Positions 33,615 to 40,863 of a DNA stretch of 64,000 nucleotides are shown here, in pieces (the first letter of the stretch is position 1; each line of letters opens with the position of its first letter). Source of the stretch: CAWCFV01 sp963794995 (GTDB taxonomy: Bacteria; Actinomycetota; Actinomycetes; JACCUZ01). A program made the position numbers and the translations under genes. Under the pieces are notes generated by a model that saw only the letters and a list, made by a program, of their open reading frames with translations, was not told the origin of the DNA and did not search any database. Location of the stretch: positions 2,666,001 to 2,730,000 of the forward strand of contig CAWCFV010000002.1 in NCBI GenBank assembly GCA_963794995.1. The letters run 5' to 3'.

Positions 33615-33679
33615 CGCCACCCGCAGGCCGCTGCCGACGTGCGCAGGGTGCGCAGGGGTGTGCCGTCCGGCGTGCTGGA

Positions 33680-33685
33680 TAGCCT
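33680..33685 (+). promoter_or_regulatory. -10 box (leaderless) before the LOG gene pair
   Basis: TAGCCT ends six bases before ATG 33692; no ribosome site. Confidence 0.55.
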
Positions 33686-33691
33686 GCGGGC

Positions 33692-34522
33692 ATGGCACTG
33701 GAGTCCCCCGGACCGGACGGCGCCGAGCCCGCGGACTCGGAGGAGCACCCCCACGAGCGGCACAAGGGCCCGGTGACGCTGCGCCGTCAGCAGGTCGAGA
33801 CGAGCACCACCGACCAGCGCCTCCTGGACAGCCGGGGCCCGACCGACTGGCTGCACGCCGACCCGTGGCGGGTGCTGCGCATCCAGTCCGAGTTCGTCGA
33901 GGGCTTCGGTGCCCTGGCCGAGCTGGGCCGCGCGGTCAGCGTCTTCGGCTCGGCGCGGGTGCACGAGGGCGAGCCGGAGTACGACCTCGGCGTCGCCGTC
34001 GGGCGGCTGCTCGTCGAGGCGGGCTACGCCGTGATCACCGGTGGGGGACCGGGTGCGATGGAGGCGGCCAACCGCGGGGCCTGCGAGGCCGGCGGGGTCT
34101 CGGTCGGGCTCGGCATCGAGCTGCCCTTCGAGCAGGGCATGAACCAGTGGGTCGACATCGGCGTCGACTTCCGCTACTTCTTCGCCCGCAAGACCATGTT
34201 CGTCAAGTACGCCCAGGGCTTCATCGTGCTCCCCGGCGGCTTCGGCACCTTCGACGAGCTGTTCGAGGCGCTGTGCCTGGTGCAGACCAGGAAGGTCACC
34301 TCGTTCCCGGTGGTGCTGCTCGGCCACGAGTACTGGGACGGGCTGGTCGACTGGCTGCGCTCGACCGTGCTCGCGGGCGGCAAGATCAACGAGGGCGACC
34401 TGGCCCTGTTCACCGTCACCGACGACCCGGCGGAGGCGGTACGGCTCGTCACGCAGTCCGACGACGACCCCGACGCGACGCCGTCGCCCGACGGCGAGGC
34501 GGCCCGCAAGGGGGCCGAGTAG
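33692..34522 (+). CDS. TIGR00730/LOG family protein (long form)
   Basis: A 276-residue member of the LOG family, which in characterised members releases cytokinin bases from their ribotides. The Rossmann-like core has VSVFGSARV, VITGGGPGAMEAANRGA and the signature LPGGFGTFDELFEAL, with the catalytic Arg/Glu region intact. An N-terminal extension of about 80 residues (RRQQVETSTTDQRLLDSRG) marks the long actinobacterial form. Its stop overlaps the next gene's GTG by one base, so the two LOG genes form an operon. True substrate unknown. Confidence 0.87.
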   Translation: MALESPGPDGAEPADSEEHPHERHKGPVTLRRQQVETSTTDQRLLDSRGPTDWLHADPWRVLRIQSEFVEGFGALAELGRAVSVFGSARVHEGEPEYDLGVAVGRLLVEAGYAVITGGGPGAMEAANRGACEAGGVSVGLGIELPFEQGMNQWVDIGVDFRYFFARKTMFVKYAQGFIVLPGGFGTFDELFEALCLVQTRKVTSFPVVLLGHEYWDGLVDWLRSTVLAGGKINEGDLALFTVTDDPAEAVRLVTQSDDDPDATPSPDGEAARKGAE

Positions 34523-35124
34523 TGCCGGCGGTCTGCGTCTTCTGCTCCTCCAGCGGGCGGATCGACCCGTCCTACGTCGAGCTGGCCGGTGCCGTCGGCA
34601 CCGAGCTGGCCCGACGCGGCCACTCCCTGGTGAGCGGCGGCGGCAGCGTCTCGTGCATGGGCGCCGTGGCCCGGGCAGCGCGGGCCGGCGGCGCGCACAC
34701 GATCGGCGTGATCCCGCAGGTCCTGCTCGACCTCGAGGTGGCCGACCACGAGTCCGACGTCCTGCTCGTCACCGACGACATGCGCGCGCGCAAGGCCCTG
34801 ATGGACGAGCGGTCCGACGCGTTCCTGACCCTTCCGGGCGGGCTCGGCACCCTGGAGGAGCTGCTGGAGATCTGGGTGTCGCGCACCCTCGCGATGCACG
34901 CCAAGCCGGTGGTCGTCCTCGACCCGGACGGCCTGTACGTCCCGCTGCGTGCCCAGGTCGACCTGCTGGTCGACCGCGGGTTCGTCCGGCCCGGCGCCCG
35001 GGACGGTCTCACCTGGGTGACCGACGTGACGGCGGCGTTCGACGCGGTCGAGGAGCAGCTGGCGGCCGGCGCACCCCCGGGCCGCACCGCCGCACCGGAC
35101 GAGGTCCTCGAAGCCGAGCTCTGA
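34522..35124 (+). CDS. TIGR00730/LOG family protein (short form)
   Basis: A 200-residue LOG protein with VCVFCSSSGRIDPSY, GGGSVSCMGAVARAA and LPGGLGTLEELLEIW, the last being the PGGxGTxxE phosphate-binding and catalytic motif. This short form matches the mycobacterial Rv1205 type, which has phosphoribohydrolase activity on cytokinin ribotides. It follows a longer LOG paralogue with a one-base overlap and converges with folP2. The GTG at 34522 is fixed by the overlap. Confidence 0.9.
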   Translation: MPAVCVFCSSSGRIDPSYVELAGAVGTELARRGHSLVSGGGSVSCMGAVARAARAGGAHTIGVIPQVLLDLEVADHESDVLLVTDDMRARKALMDERSDAFLTLPGGLGTLEELLEIWVSRTLAMHAKPVVVLDPDGLYVPLRAQVDLLVDRGFVRPGARDGLTWVTDVTAAFDAVEEQLAAGAPPGRTAAPDEVLEAEL

Positions 35125-35144
35125 GCGGCCGGCGCGTCGGGGGC

Positions 35145-36029
35145 TCAGGCGAGCGCCCGGCGGGCCACCGCCGGCGGCCGGGTGCCGCGGATCGCACCGA
35201 TCGTGTCGAGCAACCGCCGGGTGGCCGCCACCTGGTGCGCGCGGAAGACCCGCGCGCCGTGCCAGGCGCTGACCGCGGTGGCCGCCAGCGTCGCCTCGAG
35301 GCGACCGTCCTTGTCGACGTCGAGCACCTCGCCCAGGAACTTCTTGTTCGACACCGCGACCAGCACCGGCCAGCCGGTCGCCACCAGCTCGTCGAGCCGC
35401 CGGGTGACCTCGAGCGAGTGGTAGGTGTTCTTGCCGAAGTCGTGCGCCGCGTCGACGAGGATCCCGTCGCGGCGTACGCCGGCGGCGACCGCCCGCTCGG
35501 CCAGCGCGGTCACCGTGGCCACCACGTCGGCGACCACGTCGTCGTAGGCCACCCGGTGCGGGTCGGTTCGCGGCGGCAGGCCACCGGCGTGGCTGCACAC
35601 GAGCCCCACGCCGTGCTCGGCGGCGACCGCGGCCAGCCCGGGGTCGGCGCCCTGCCAGGCGTCGTTCAGCAGGTCGGCGCCGGCCGCGCACACCGCGTGG
35701 CCGACACCGGAGCGCCAGGTGTCGACCGAGATCGCCAGCCGCGGGTGCCGGTGGCGCACCGCAGCGACGAACGGGGCGACCCGGCGCACCTCGTCGTCCT
35801 CGGTGACCTCCTCGCCGGGGCCGGCCTTCACCCCGCCGAGGTCCACCAGCGCCGCCCCCTGCTCGACGGCCGCGTCGACCGCGGCCATCGCGGCGGCGTC
35901 GTCGAGGTAGGCGCCCTGGTCGAAGAACGAGTCGGGGGTGCGGTTGACGACCGCCATCACGACCTGGTCGTCGGGGCCGACCTCCAGGTGGCCGAGGCGC
36001 AGCGGCGCGGTGCCGGGTCCGGGGTGCAC
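35145..36029 (-). CDS. folP2: Dihydropteroate synthase homologue, FolP2 type
   Basis: TIM-barrel protein of 294 residues in the DHPS family. VNRTPDSFF (about 29-37) matches the N-terminal DHPS loop, and SVDTWRSGV, HDFGKNTYHSLEV and VAVSNKKFLGE follow. The sulfonamide-loop segment that reads ESTRPG in true DHPS is VKAGPG here (67-72). That change is typical of the second actinobacterial homologue, FolP2, which in mycobacteria lacks clear DHPS activity. The order LOG, folP2, DivIVA-like, tag repeats the mycobacterial Rv1205-Rv1210 order. GTG 36029 is chosen by alignment of the start; no strong ribosome site. Confidence 0.85.
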   Translation of the reverse strand: MHPGPGTAPLRLGHLEVGPDDQVVMAVVNRTPDSFFDQGAYLDDAAAMAAVDAAVEQGAALVDLGGVKAGPGEEVTEDDEVRRVAPFVAAVRHRHPRLAISVDTWRSGVGHAVCAAGADLLNDAWQGADPGLAAVAAEHGVGLVCSHAGGLPPRTDPHRVAYDDVVADVVATVTALAERAVAAGVRRDGILVDAAHDFGKNTYHSLEVTRRLDELVATGWPVLVAVSNKKFLGEVLDVDKDGRLEATLAATAVSAWHGARVFRAHQVAATRRLLDTIGAIRGTRPPAVARRALA

Positions 36030-36055
36030 CGGGCAAGCGTGGCACGATCCTGCAG

Positions 36056-36412
36056 GTGACCCTCGTGCTGCTGCTCGTCGTGCTGGCCGTGATCGGCGGG
36101 ATCGCGGTCGTCGCCACCGGCCGGGGCGGCGGCCTGGCACCCGCCGACGGCGAGCGCTCGCCCCGGGGTGCCCTGCCGCCCGGCGACGTCGGCCGTGACG
36201 AGGTCGACGCGCTGCGCTTCACCCTCGCGGTACGCGGTTACCGGATGGACGAGGTGGACGCGGTGCTCGAGCGGCTGCTCGGCGAGGTCGAGCGCCGCGA
36301 CGCCCGGATCGCCGAGCTCGAGGACGATGTCGCCGGCGGTGCCGGCGGTGCCGGCGGCGCCGGGAGCCCGTCGGGCGCGGTCTCCGACGATCCCTCCGTG
36401 ACGGGGGCCTGA
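36056..36412 (+). CDS. DivIVA-domain membrane protein
   Basis: A 118-residue protein: one N-terminal membrane segment (about 2-20), a linker and a DivIVA-type helix (VDALRFTLAVRGYRMDEVDAVLERL, in pieces) that leads into a short coiled coil. The end is Gly/Ala-rich, made by a GGAGGAGGAG-coding repeat. It may recruit or shape polar or septal growth components, as DivIVA proteins do; this is inference. It matches the mycobacterial Rv1209 position. It starts 26 bp from divergent folP2 and is followed after three bases by an SRPBCC gene. Confidence 0.78.
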   Translation: MTLVLLLVVLAVIGGIAVVATGRGGGLAPADGERSPRGALPPGDVGRDEVDALRFTLAVRGYRMDEVDAVLERLLGEVERRDARIAELEDDVAGGAGGAGGAGSPSGAVSDDPSVTGA

Positions 36413-36415
36413 GCC

Positions 36416-36847
36416 GTGGCGGAGCTCGTCGTGACGCAGGACGTCTCGGCCCCGGCGCAGCGGGTCTGGGACGTCCTCACCGACTGGGACGTGCACGACA
36501 GGTGGATGATGCTGACCCGCGCCGAGGGTGGCCGCGCCGCGGGGGAGACCATCTCGGCGTTCACCGGGATCGGACGACTCGGCTTCACCGACACGATGGT
36601 GATCACCGTGTGGGAGCCGCCGGTGCGCGCCGTGGTGCGCCACACCGGAAAGGTGGTCCGCGGGTCGGGCGCGTTCGAGGTCGACGCCCTCGCGCCCGAC
36701 CGGTCCCGGGTGGTGTGGTCGGAGTGGGTCGACCTGCCGCTGGGGGTGCTCGGCCGCCTCGGCTGGCCGCTCGTCCGGCCGTTGCTGCGTCTCGGGGTGC
36801 AGGTCTCGCTGCGCCGGCTCGCGCGGTACGTCGAGTCCGGCGGGTGA
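36416..36847 (+). CDS. SRPBCC family (polyketide cyclase-like) protein
   Basis: A 143-residue START-like fold protein: VTQDVSAPAQRVWDVLTDWDVHDRW begins the first strand and helix, and VVWSEWVDLPLG lies in the central sheet. Such proteins bind hydrophobic ligands in a pocket; no ligand can be named. GTG 36416 comes three bases after the DivIVA-domain stop, and the stop overlaps the tag start by 4 bases, so it is part of a three-gene unit. Confidence 0.8.
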   Translation: MAELVVTQDVSAPAQRVWDVLTDWDVHDRWMMLTRAEGGRAAGETISAFTGIGRLGFTDTMVITVWEPPVRAVVRHTGKVVRGSGAFEVDALAPDRSRVVWSEWVDLPLGVLGRLGWPLVRPLLRLGVQVSLRRLARYVESGG

Positions 36848-37407
36848 GCGGACCGGTTCCCGGGGCCGACGGGCTGGCCCGGTGCCCGTGGGGGCTCGGC
36901 ACGCCGGACTACGTGGCCTACCACGACACCGAGTGGGGCCGGCCGGTCCGCGGCGACCGAGCGCTGTTCGAGCGGGTCAGCCTGGAGGCGTTCCAGTCCG
37001 GGCTGTCCTGGATCACCATCCTGCGCAAGCGGGAGGCCTTCCGCGCGGCGTTCCGGGGCTTCGACCCCGGGGTCGTCGCCGGGTTCGGCGACGACGACGT
37101 CGAGCGGCTGATGGCCGACGCCGGCATCGTGCGCAACCGCGCCAAGGTGCTCGCGACGGTCGCCAACGCGCGCGCCACGCTCGCCCTCGACGGCGGCCTG
37201 GACGCCCTGCTCTGGTCGTTCGCCCCCGGGCCGGGCCCGGTGCCGTCGAGCACTGCCGACGTGCCGGCCGTCACGCCGGAGTCGACCGCGATGGCCCGCG
37301 AGCTGAAGCGGCGCGGCTTCCGCTTCGTGGGGCCGACCACGGCCTACGCCCTGATGCAGGCCACCGGCATGGTGAACGACCACCTCGCCGGCTGCGCCTT
37401 CCGCTGA
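36844..37407 (+). CDS. tag: DNA-3-methyladenine glycosylase I
   Basis: Base-excision repair enzyme that removes 3-methyladenine, 187 residues. CPWGLGTPDYVAYHDTEWGRPVRGD includes a zinc-site Cys and the catalytic-pocket Glu-Trp; FQSGLSWITILRKREAFRAAF and FVGPTTAYALMQATGMVNDH carry the helix-hairpin-helix core and remaining zinc ligands (His and Cys near the end, NDHLAGCAF). GTG 36844 overlaps the SRPBCC stop by 4 bases. Confidence 0.93.
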   Translation: MSGPVPGADGLARCPWGLGTPDYVAYHDTEWGRPVRGDRALFERVSLEAFQSGLSWITILRKREAFRAAFRGFDPGVVAGFGDDDVERLMADAGIVRNRAKVLATVANARATLALDGGLDALLWSFAPGPGPVPSSTADVPAVTPESTAMARELKRRGFRFVGPTTAYALMQATGMVNDHLAGCAFR

Positions 37408-37454
37408 GCGCCGACGCGAGGGACGCACGGGCGGGCGGACGGGCGGCGGACCGA

Positions 37455-37931
37455 TCAGTGGTCGCGGAAGGCGTTCAGGCCGCCACGGGCCTTGTCGCGC
37501 ACCGAGTGCTGGAGCACGGGGCTCCAGCCGAGCAGCAGCCCCACCGGGCCCAGCGCCTGACGTGACCAGCGCCAGAAGTCGAACTCGTCGCGCTGGTCGA
37601 GGATCAGGCCCTCGGCGTCGAAGCGGAACTGCGAGCGGACGTCGTTGACCACCTTCCGCCCGGTCCGGCCGAAGGTGTAGCGCGCCACCCAGTGCGCCGT
37701 CCCGCGGTCGCCCTCGACCTCTCTCTCCCGCAGGTCGACCGACAGGTCGGCCGAGCGCGCGGTGAGCAGCCGCCACATGTCGCCGGGCTCGCCGTCGGCC
37801 AGCCCGACGAACACGGGGTCGGTGAACGTCGCACCCGGGGCGTAGCAGGCTGCCATCGCCTCGCCGTCGTGGGCGTCCATGGCGGCGTAGAGCCGTTCGA
37901 CCGTCCCGAGGCCGGGGGCCACCTCCGTCAC
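37455..37931 (-). CDS. SnoaL-like / NTF2-fold protein
   Basis: A 158-residue protein with the cone-shaped NTF2 fold: RLYAAMDAHDGEAMAACYAP, FTDPVFVGL and WVARYTFGRTGRKVVNDV are typical of the nuclear transport factor 2/SnoaL group. Members range from small enzymes to binding proteins, so no reaction is assigned. GTG 37931 overlaps the stop of the enoyl-CoA hydratase gene by 4 bases; it is the last gene of the PaaX operon. Confidence 0.75.
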   Translation of the reverse strand: MTEVAPGLGTVERLYAAMDAHDGEAMAACYAPGATFTDPVFVGLADGEPGDMWRLLTARSADLSVDLREREVEGDRGTAHWVARYTFGRTGRKVVNDVRSQFRFDAEGLILDQRDEFDFWRWSRQALGPVGLLLGWSPVLQHSVRDKARGGLNAFRDH

Positions 37932-38773
37932 CGGCCCTCGAAGGCCGGCTGCTCCTTGCCGAGGAACGCGGCGACGGCGTTGCGGTGGTCCTCGCTCGCC
38001 CCGGTGAGCTCCATCATCTGCTGCTCCACGCCGAGGGACTCGACGAGGTCGTGGCCGGCCGAGAACGCCAGGGACCGCCGGATCGCCCCGTACGCCAGGG
38101 TGGGCCCGGCCGCGAGACGGACGGCCAGCGCCCGGGCGCGGTCGGCGACCTCGCCGGCGGCCACGACCTCGGTGACCAGGCCGAGCTCGAGCGCCTGCGC
38201 CGCCGGGATGGTCGAGGGCATCAGCAGGAGCTCCTTGGCCTTGGCCATGCCGACCAGGCGCTGCAGGGTCCAGGACGAGCCGGAGTCCGCGGACAGCCCG
38301 ACCGCCGAGAAGGCCATGTTCAGGCCGGCGTCGGCGGACATGATGCGGAAGTCGCAGGCGAAGGCGAAGGCCGCGCCCGCGCCCGCGGCGACCCCGTTGA
38401 CGGCGGCGAGCACCGGCTTGGGCATCGTCGCGAGGGTCGTCGCGATCGGTGTGTAGTGCTCCGGCACCGTCGACCACACGGCGGCACGCTGCTGCTGGTC
38501 CCCCTGCAGGTTCGCCGCGTGCTCGGCGAGGTCCTGCCCGACGCAGAAGGCGCGCCCGGTCCCCGTGAGCACCACCGCCCGCACCGCGTCGTCCTCGGCC
38601 GCCGCGGCCAGGGTGTCGCGCAGGGCGACCTTCAGCGCGGTGTCGAGCGCGTTCATGGCGTGCGGCCGGTTCAGGGTCACCGTGGCGACCCCCTCGGACA
38701 GCTCGTACAGGACGACGTCGTCGGCGGCGGCGCTCAGGTCGCTCGTGTCGCTCAGGTCGCTCAGGTCGCTCAT
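37928..38773 (-). CDS. Enoyl-CoA hydratase/isomerase family protein
   Basis: A 281-residue crotonase. VATVTLNRPHAMNALDTAL and FCVGQDLAEHA form the CoA site, and AAVNGVAAGAGAAFAFACDF the oxyanion hole. SADSGSSWTLQRLVG carries the region of the catalytic acids; the Asp in SADSG matches PaaG/PaaB-like isomerases better than the Glu of hydratases. Together with the PaaX regulator upstream this suggests aromatic or ring-opened acyl-CoA breakdown. The first 14 residues are repetitive (SDLSDLSDTSDLS), coded by a 9-bp tandem repeat. Confidence 0.87.
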   Translation of the reverse strand: MSDLSDLSDTSDLSAAADDVVLYELSEGVATVTLNRPHAMNALDTALKVALRDTLAAAAEDDAVRAVVLTGTGRAFCVGQDLAEHAANLQGDQQQRAAVWSTVPEHYTPIATTLATMPKPVLAAVNGVAAGAGAAFAFACDFRIMSADAGLNMAFSAVGLSADSGSSWTLQRLVGMAKAKELLLMPSTIPAAQALELGLVTEVVAAGEVADRARALAVRLAAGPTLAYGAIRRSLAFSAGHDLVESLGVEQQMMELTGASEDHRNAVAAFLGKEQPAFEGR

Positions 38774-38775
38774 GG
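38731..38775. repeat. Five tandem 9-bp units over the enoyl-CoA hydratase start
   Basis: Units CGCTCAGGT, CGCTCGTGT, CGCTCAGGT, CGCTCAGGT and CGCTCATGG follow each other; the last holds the start codon on the minus strand. Each unit codes for Ser-Asp-Leu or Thr, so gain or loss of a unit keeps the frame. Confidence 0.85.
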
Positions 38776-38816
38776 TGCTCAGCAGGCTCCTCGCGGGTCG
38801 GACGGTCGGGCCGCGC

Positions 38817-39602
38817 TCAGGACGGCGCGCTCAGGCAGGTGTCGACGAACCGCGCGGCCGCCGGCAGCAGCCGCACGCTCTCCGAGTCGAAGAATGCGGC
38901 CGCCTTGTCACCGGCCCAGTCTCCCGGCAGCAGCTGACGCGGCAGACCCGGGTCCAGGAACAGGAACTTGCGCCACTCGTGCACCAGCCGGGAGCGGACC
39001 GCGAAGGTCTGCTCGTCGCTCGGATCCGCCGCGACCCCGGAGACCATCGCCTCGGCGTCGGCCAGCCAGCGCGTGTACGACCGCGCCAGGCCCTCGACGT
39101 CCCAGGCGCGGCGCACCAGGCCCAGCGAGTCGCCCTCGTGGCGGGCCGCGAAGCGTTCCGCGCGGACGCCCTCGACCTCCAGCAGGGCGTCGACCTCCTC
39201 CGACCAGCGCGGCCCGATCCACGTGGCGTCGTCGAGCTGGGCGTAGCCGAGGAAGGTGAGCCCGGCGCGTACCCGGTCCCGCCTGCTGCGCTCGCCCGGC
39301 AGGTCGGTGACGACCAGGTGCCAGGTGCCGTCCCAGCCGGGCTCGGTGGTGCGGTAGATGCGCGCCGCCGAGTCGTCGAGGCGGCGGACGGCGCGCGGGG
39401 TCAGGGCGTACCCGGGGCTGCCCGAGAGCCGCACCGGCTCCAGCCAGCCCTGCCGCACCATGCGCGACACCGCGGTGCGCACCGCGGGCGCGGCGACACC
39501 CATCGGGGCCAGCAGCCGGACCAGCGCGGCCACCGGGGCACGCCCCCCTCGCTGGCGCAGGTGGTCGCCGAAGAGGTCGAACAGCGCGGAGCGGGCGTTC
39601 AC
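38817..39602 (-). CDS. PaaX family transcriptional regulator
   Basis: A 261-residue repressor of the PaaX type: an N-terminal winged helix (SALFDLFGDHLRQRGG, then VRTAVSRMVRQGWLEP) and the PaaX C-terminal domain (YRTTEPGWDGTWHLVVTDLP, FLFLDPGLPRQLLPGDW, near the end). PaaX proteins repress phenylacetate catabolism and respond to phenylacetyl-CoA; here the controlled genes are probably the enoyl-CoA hydratase and SnoaL genes downstream. GTG 39602 gives the usual short N-terminus. Confidence 0.9.
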   Translation of the reverse strand: MNARSALFDLFGDHLRQRGGRAPVAALVRLLAPMGVAAPAVRTAVSRMVRQGWLEPVRLSGSPGYALTPRAVRRLDDSAARIYRTTEPGWDGTWHLVVTDLPGERSRRDRVRAGLTFLGYAQLDDATWIGPRWSEEVDALLEVEGVRAERFAARHEGDSLGLVRRAWDVEGLARSYTRWLADAEAMVSGVAADPSDEQTFAVRSRLVHEWRKFLFLDPGLPRQLLPGDWAGDKAAAFFDSESVRLLPAAARFVDTCLSAPS

Positions 39603-39698
39603 GTCGGCGGCACTTCCCGGGTCGAGAGACGGACGCCCGCGACGGCGTCGCGGGGACTCCAGTTTGGCCCGCCGTTTCGTCAGAGGGCCGGTTCGCGG

Positions 39699-39704
39699 GA
39701 TAAT
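39699..39704 (+). promoter_or_regulatory. Possible -10 box of the DUF3117 gene
   Basis: GATAAT is an AT-rich exception in this GC-rich stretch, 82 bp before ATG 39786. TTTCGT (39675-39680) lies 18 bp upstream as a weak -35. Confidence 0.4.
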
Positions 39705-39785
39705 GCACCAACACACACTCCGTGTCGACGCCTCGCGGGCCTCATCAGTCCGGGTCCGTGGCGTGCCGTACCGAAGGGAGCCAGC

Positions 39786-39953
39786 ATGGCGGCCATGAAG
39801 CCGCGAACGGGCGACGGTCCGCTCGAGGTCACCAAGGAAGGTCGCGGCATCGTGATGCGCGTGCCGTTGGAGGGTGGCGGGCGTCTCGTCGTCGAGCTCT
39901 CGGCCGACGAGGCCGGCGCACTCGGGGACGCGCTGAAGTCCGTCGTCGCCTGA
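39786..39953 (+). CDS. DUF3117 small conserved protein
   Basis: A 55-residue protein that closely matches the actinobacterial DUF3117 family, including mycobacterial Rv1211: MAAMKPRTGDGPLEVTKEGR, then IVMRVPLEGGGRLVVELS and a final helix ADEAGALGDALKSV. Function unknown. AGGGAG at 39775-39780 precedes ATG 39786 well. The strong conservation of so small a protein suggests an essential or structural role. It is followed by a 16-bp hairpin and convergent with a methyltransferase gene. Confidence 0.93.
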   Translation: MAAMKPRTGDGPLEVTKEGRGIVMRVPLEGGGRLVVELSADEAGALGDALKSVVA

Positions 39954-39990
39954 CGGCACACCGTCGGCTCGACCGTCCACCACACCAGGT

Positions 39991-40025
39991 CCAGGCCCTG
40001 GCCCGCCTCGCGGGCCGGGGCCTGG
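39991..40025. terminator. 16-bp hairpin, bidirectional terminator
   Basis: 39991-40006 pairs with 40010-40025 over 16 positions with one G-T wobble and a 3-nt loop. It sits between the convergent DUF3117 and O-methyltransferase genes and can end both messages. No T-run on the plus side beyond TCTCG. Confidence 0.75.
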
Positions 40026-40049
40026 TCTCGTCCCGCGTGCGCCGGGCGG

Positions 40050-40817
40050 CTAGGGCTTCTTGACCGCGACGAGCAGGCCGTCGCCGGCGGCGAGCATGGC
40101 GGTGACCAGTGACTCGTCCTCGCGGACCGTCCGGCCGAGGTCGCGGATGGTCGTGGTCTCCTCGTCGCGCTGGGCCGGGTCGGCCACCCGGTCGTGCCAG
40201 AGCGCGTTGTCGAACACCACGGTGCCACCGGGGCGCAGCAGTCGCTGCGCCTGCTCCAGGTAGCCGGCGTACTCCTTCTTGTCGGCATCGCAGAACACCA
40301 GGTCGTACGCCGCGTCGGTGAGGCGCGGGAGGACGTCCAGGGCCTGGCCGGAGATCAGGCGGACCCGGTTGGACGCCACGCCCTCCTGCGCGAAGGTCTC
40401 GCGGGCGGCCCGGTGGTGCTCCGGCTCCACGTCGATGGTCGTGAGCACGCCGTCGGGGCGCATGCCGCGCAGCAGGTAGACCGAGCCGACCCCGGCGCCG
40501 GTCCCGATCTCGACGACGGCCCGGGCGCCGGCCGCCGCGGCGAGGGCGGACAGCGCCGCCCCGGCGCCGGGCAGCACCGGCACGCAGCCGAGCTCCTGGG
40601 CCTTGCCCCGGGCGGTCGTGAGCACCTCGTCCTCGGGGACGAACTCCTCGGCGTAGGTCCAGCTCGACTCGAGGTTGCCGGCGATGACGGCCTCCGGTGC
40701 GGGGTGCGGCGCGGGCGCGTCGGCACCCGGGCGCCCGCACGGCGGGTACGGGCGCGGCGCGAGCCTAGTGCTCCCGGGGAACCCGGTGGCGGGTGCCGTG
40801 CGTTGTCCCGGGAACAC
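40050..40817 (-). CDS. O-methyltransferase (class I SAM-dependent); start uncertain
   Basis: The catalytic domain matches the catechol-type O-methyltransferase family and mycobacterial Rv1220c: VVEIGTGAGVGSVYLLRGM binds SAM, LTTIDVEPEHHRAARETF and YDLVFCDADKKEYAGYLE follow, with FDNALWHDRVADP near the metal site. The domain begins near position 40670. Between there and GTG 40817 no in-frame ATG, GTG or TTG exists. I give GTG 40817 as the first ordinary start, which adds about 45 unlikely residues over the sigE promoters. GGAGG stands five bases before an ATC at 40685, which may be a rare start. Substrate unknown. Confidence 0.8.
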   Translation of the reverse strand: MFPGQRTAPATGFPGSTRLAPRPYPPCGRPGADAPAPHPAPEAVIAGNLESSWTYAEEFVPEDEVLTTARGKAQELGCVPVLPGAGAALSALAAAAGARAVVEIGTGAGVGSVYLLRGMRPDGVLTTIDVEPEHHRAARETFAQEGVASNRVRLISGQALDVLPRLTDAAYDLVFCDADKKEYAGYLEQAQRLLRPGGTVVFDNALWHDRVADPAQRDEETTTIRDLGRTVREDESLVTAMLAAGDGLLVAVKKP

Positions 40818-40836
40818 GCACCGAGTGAGCAGGGTT
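40778..40836 (+). promoter_or_regulatory. Two tandem ECF-type (SigE) promoters of sigE
   Basis: GGAAC (40778-40782) with CGTT (40801-40804) at 18-bp spacing, and GGAAC (40811-40815) with GGTT (40833-40836) at 17-bp spacing. Both match the GGAAC-N17/18-GTT pattern of mycobacterial SigE-like promoters. They suggest that sigE is controlled by its own product. Confidence 0.65.
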
Positions 40837-40863
40837 GGGCCGGAGGAAGGGAACCGAGGCACG

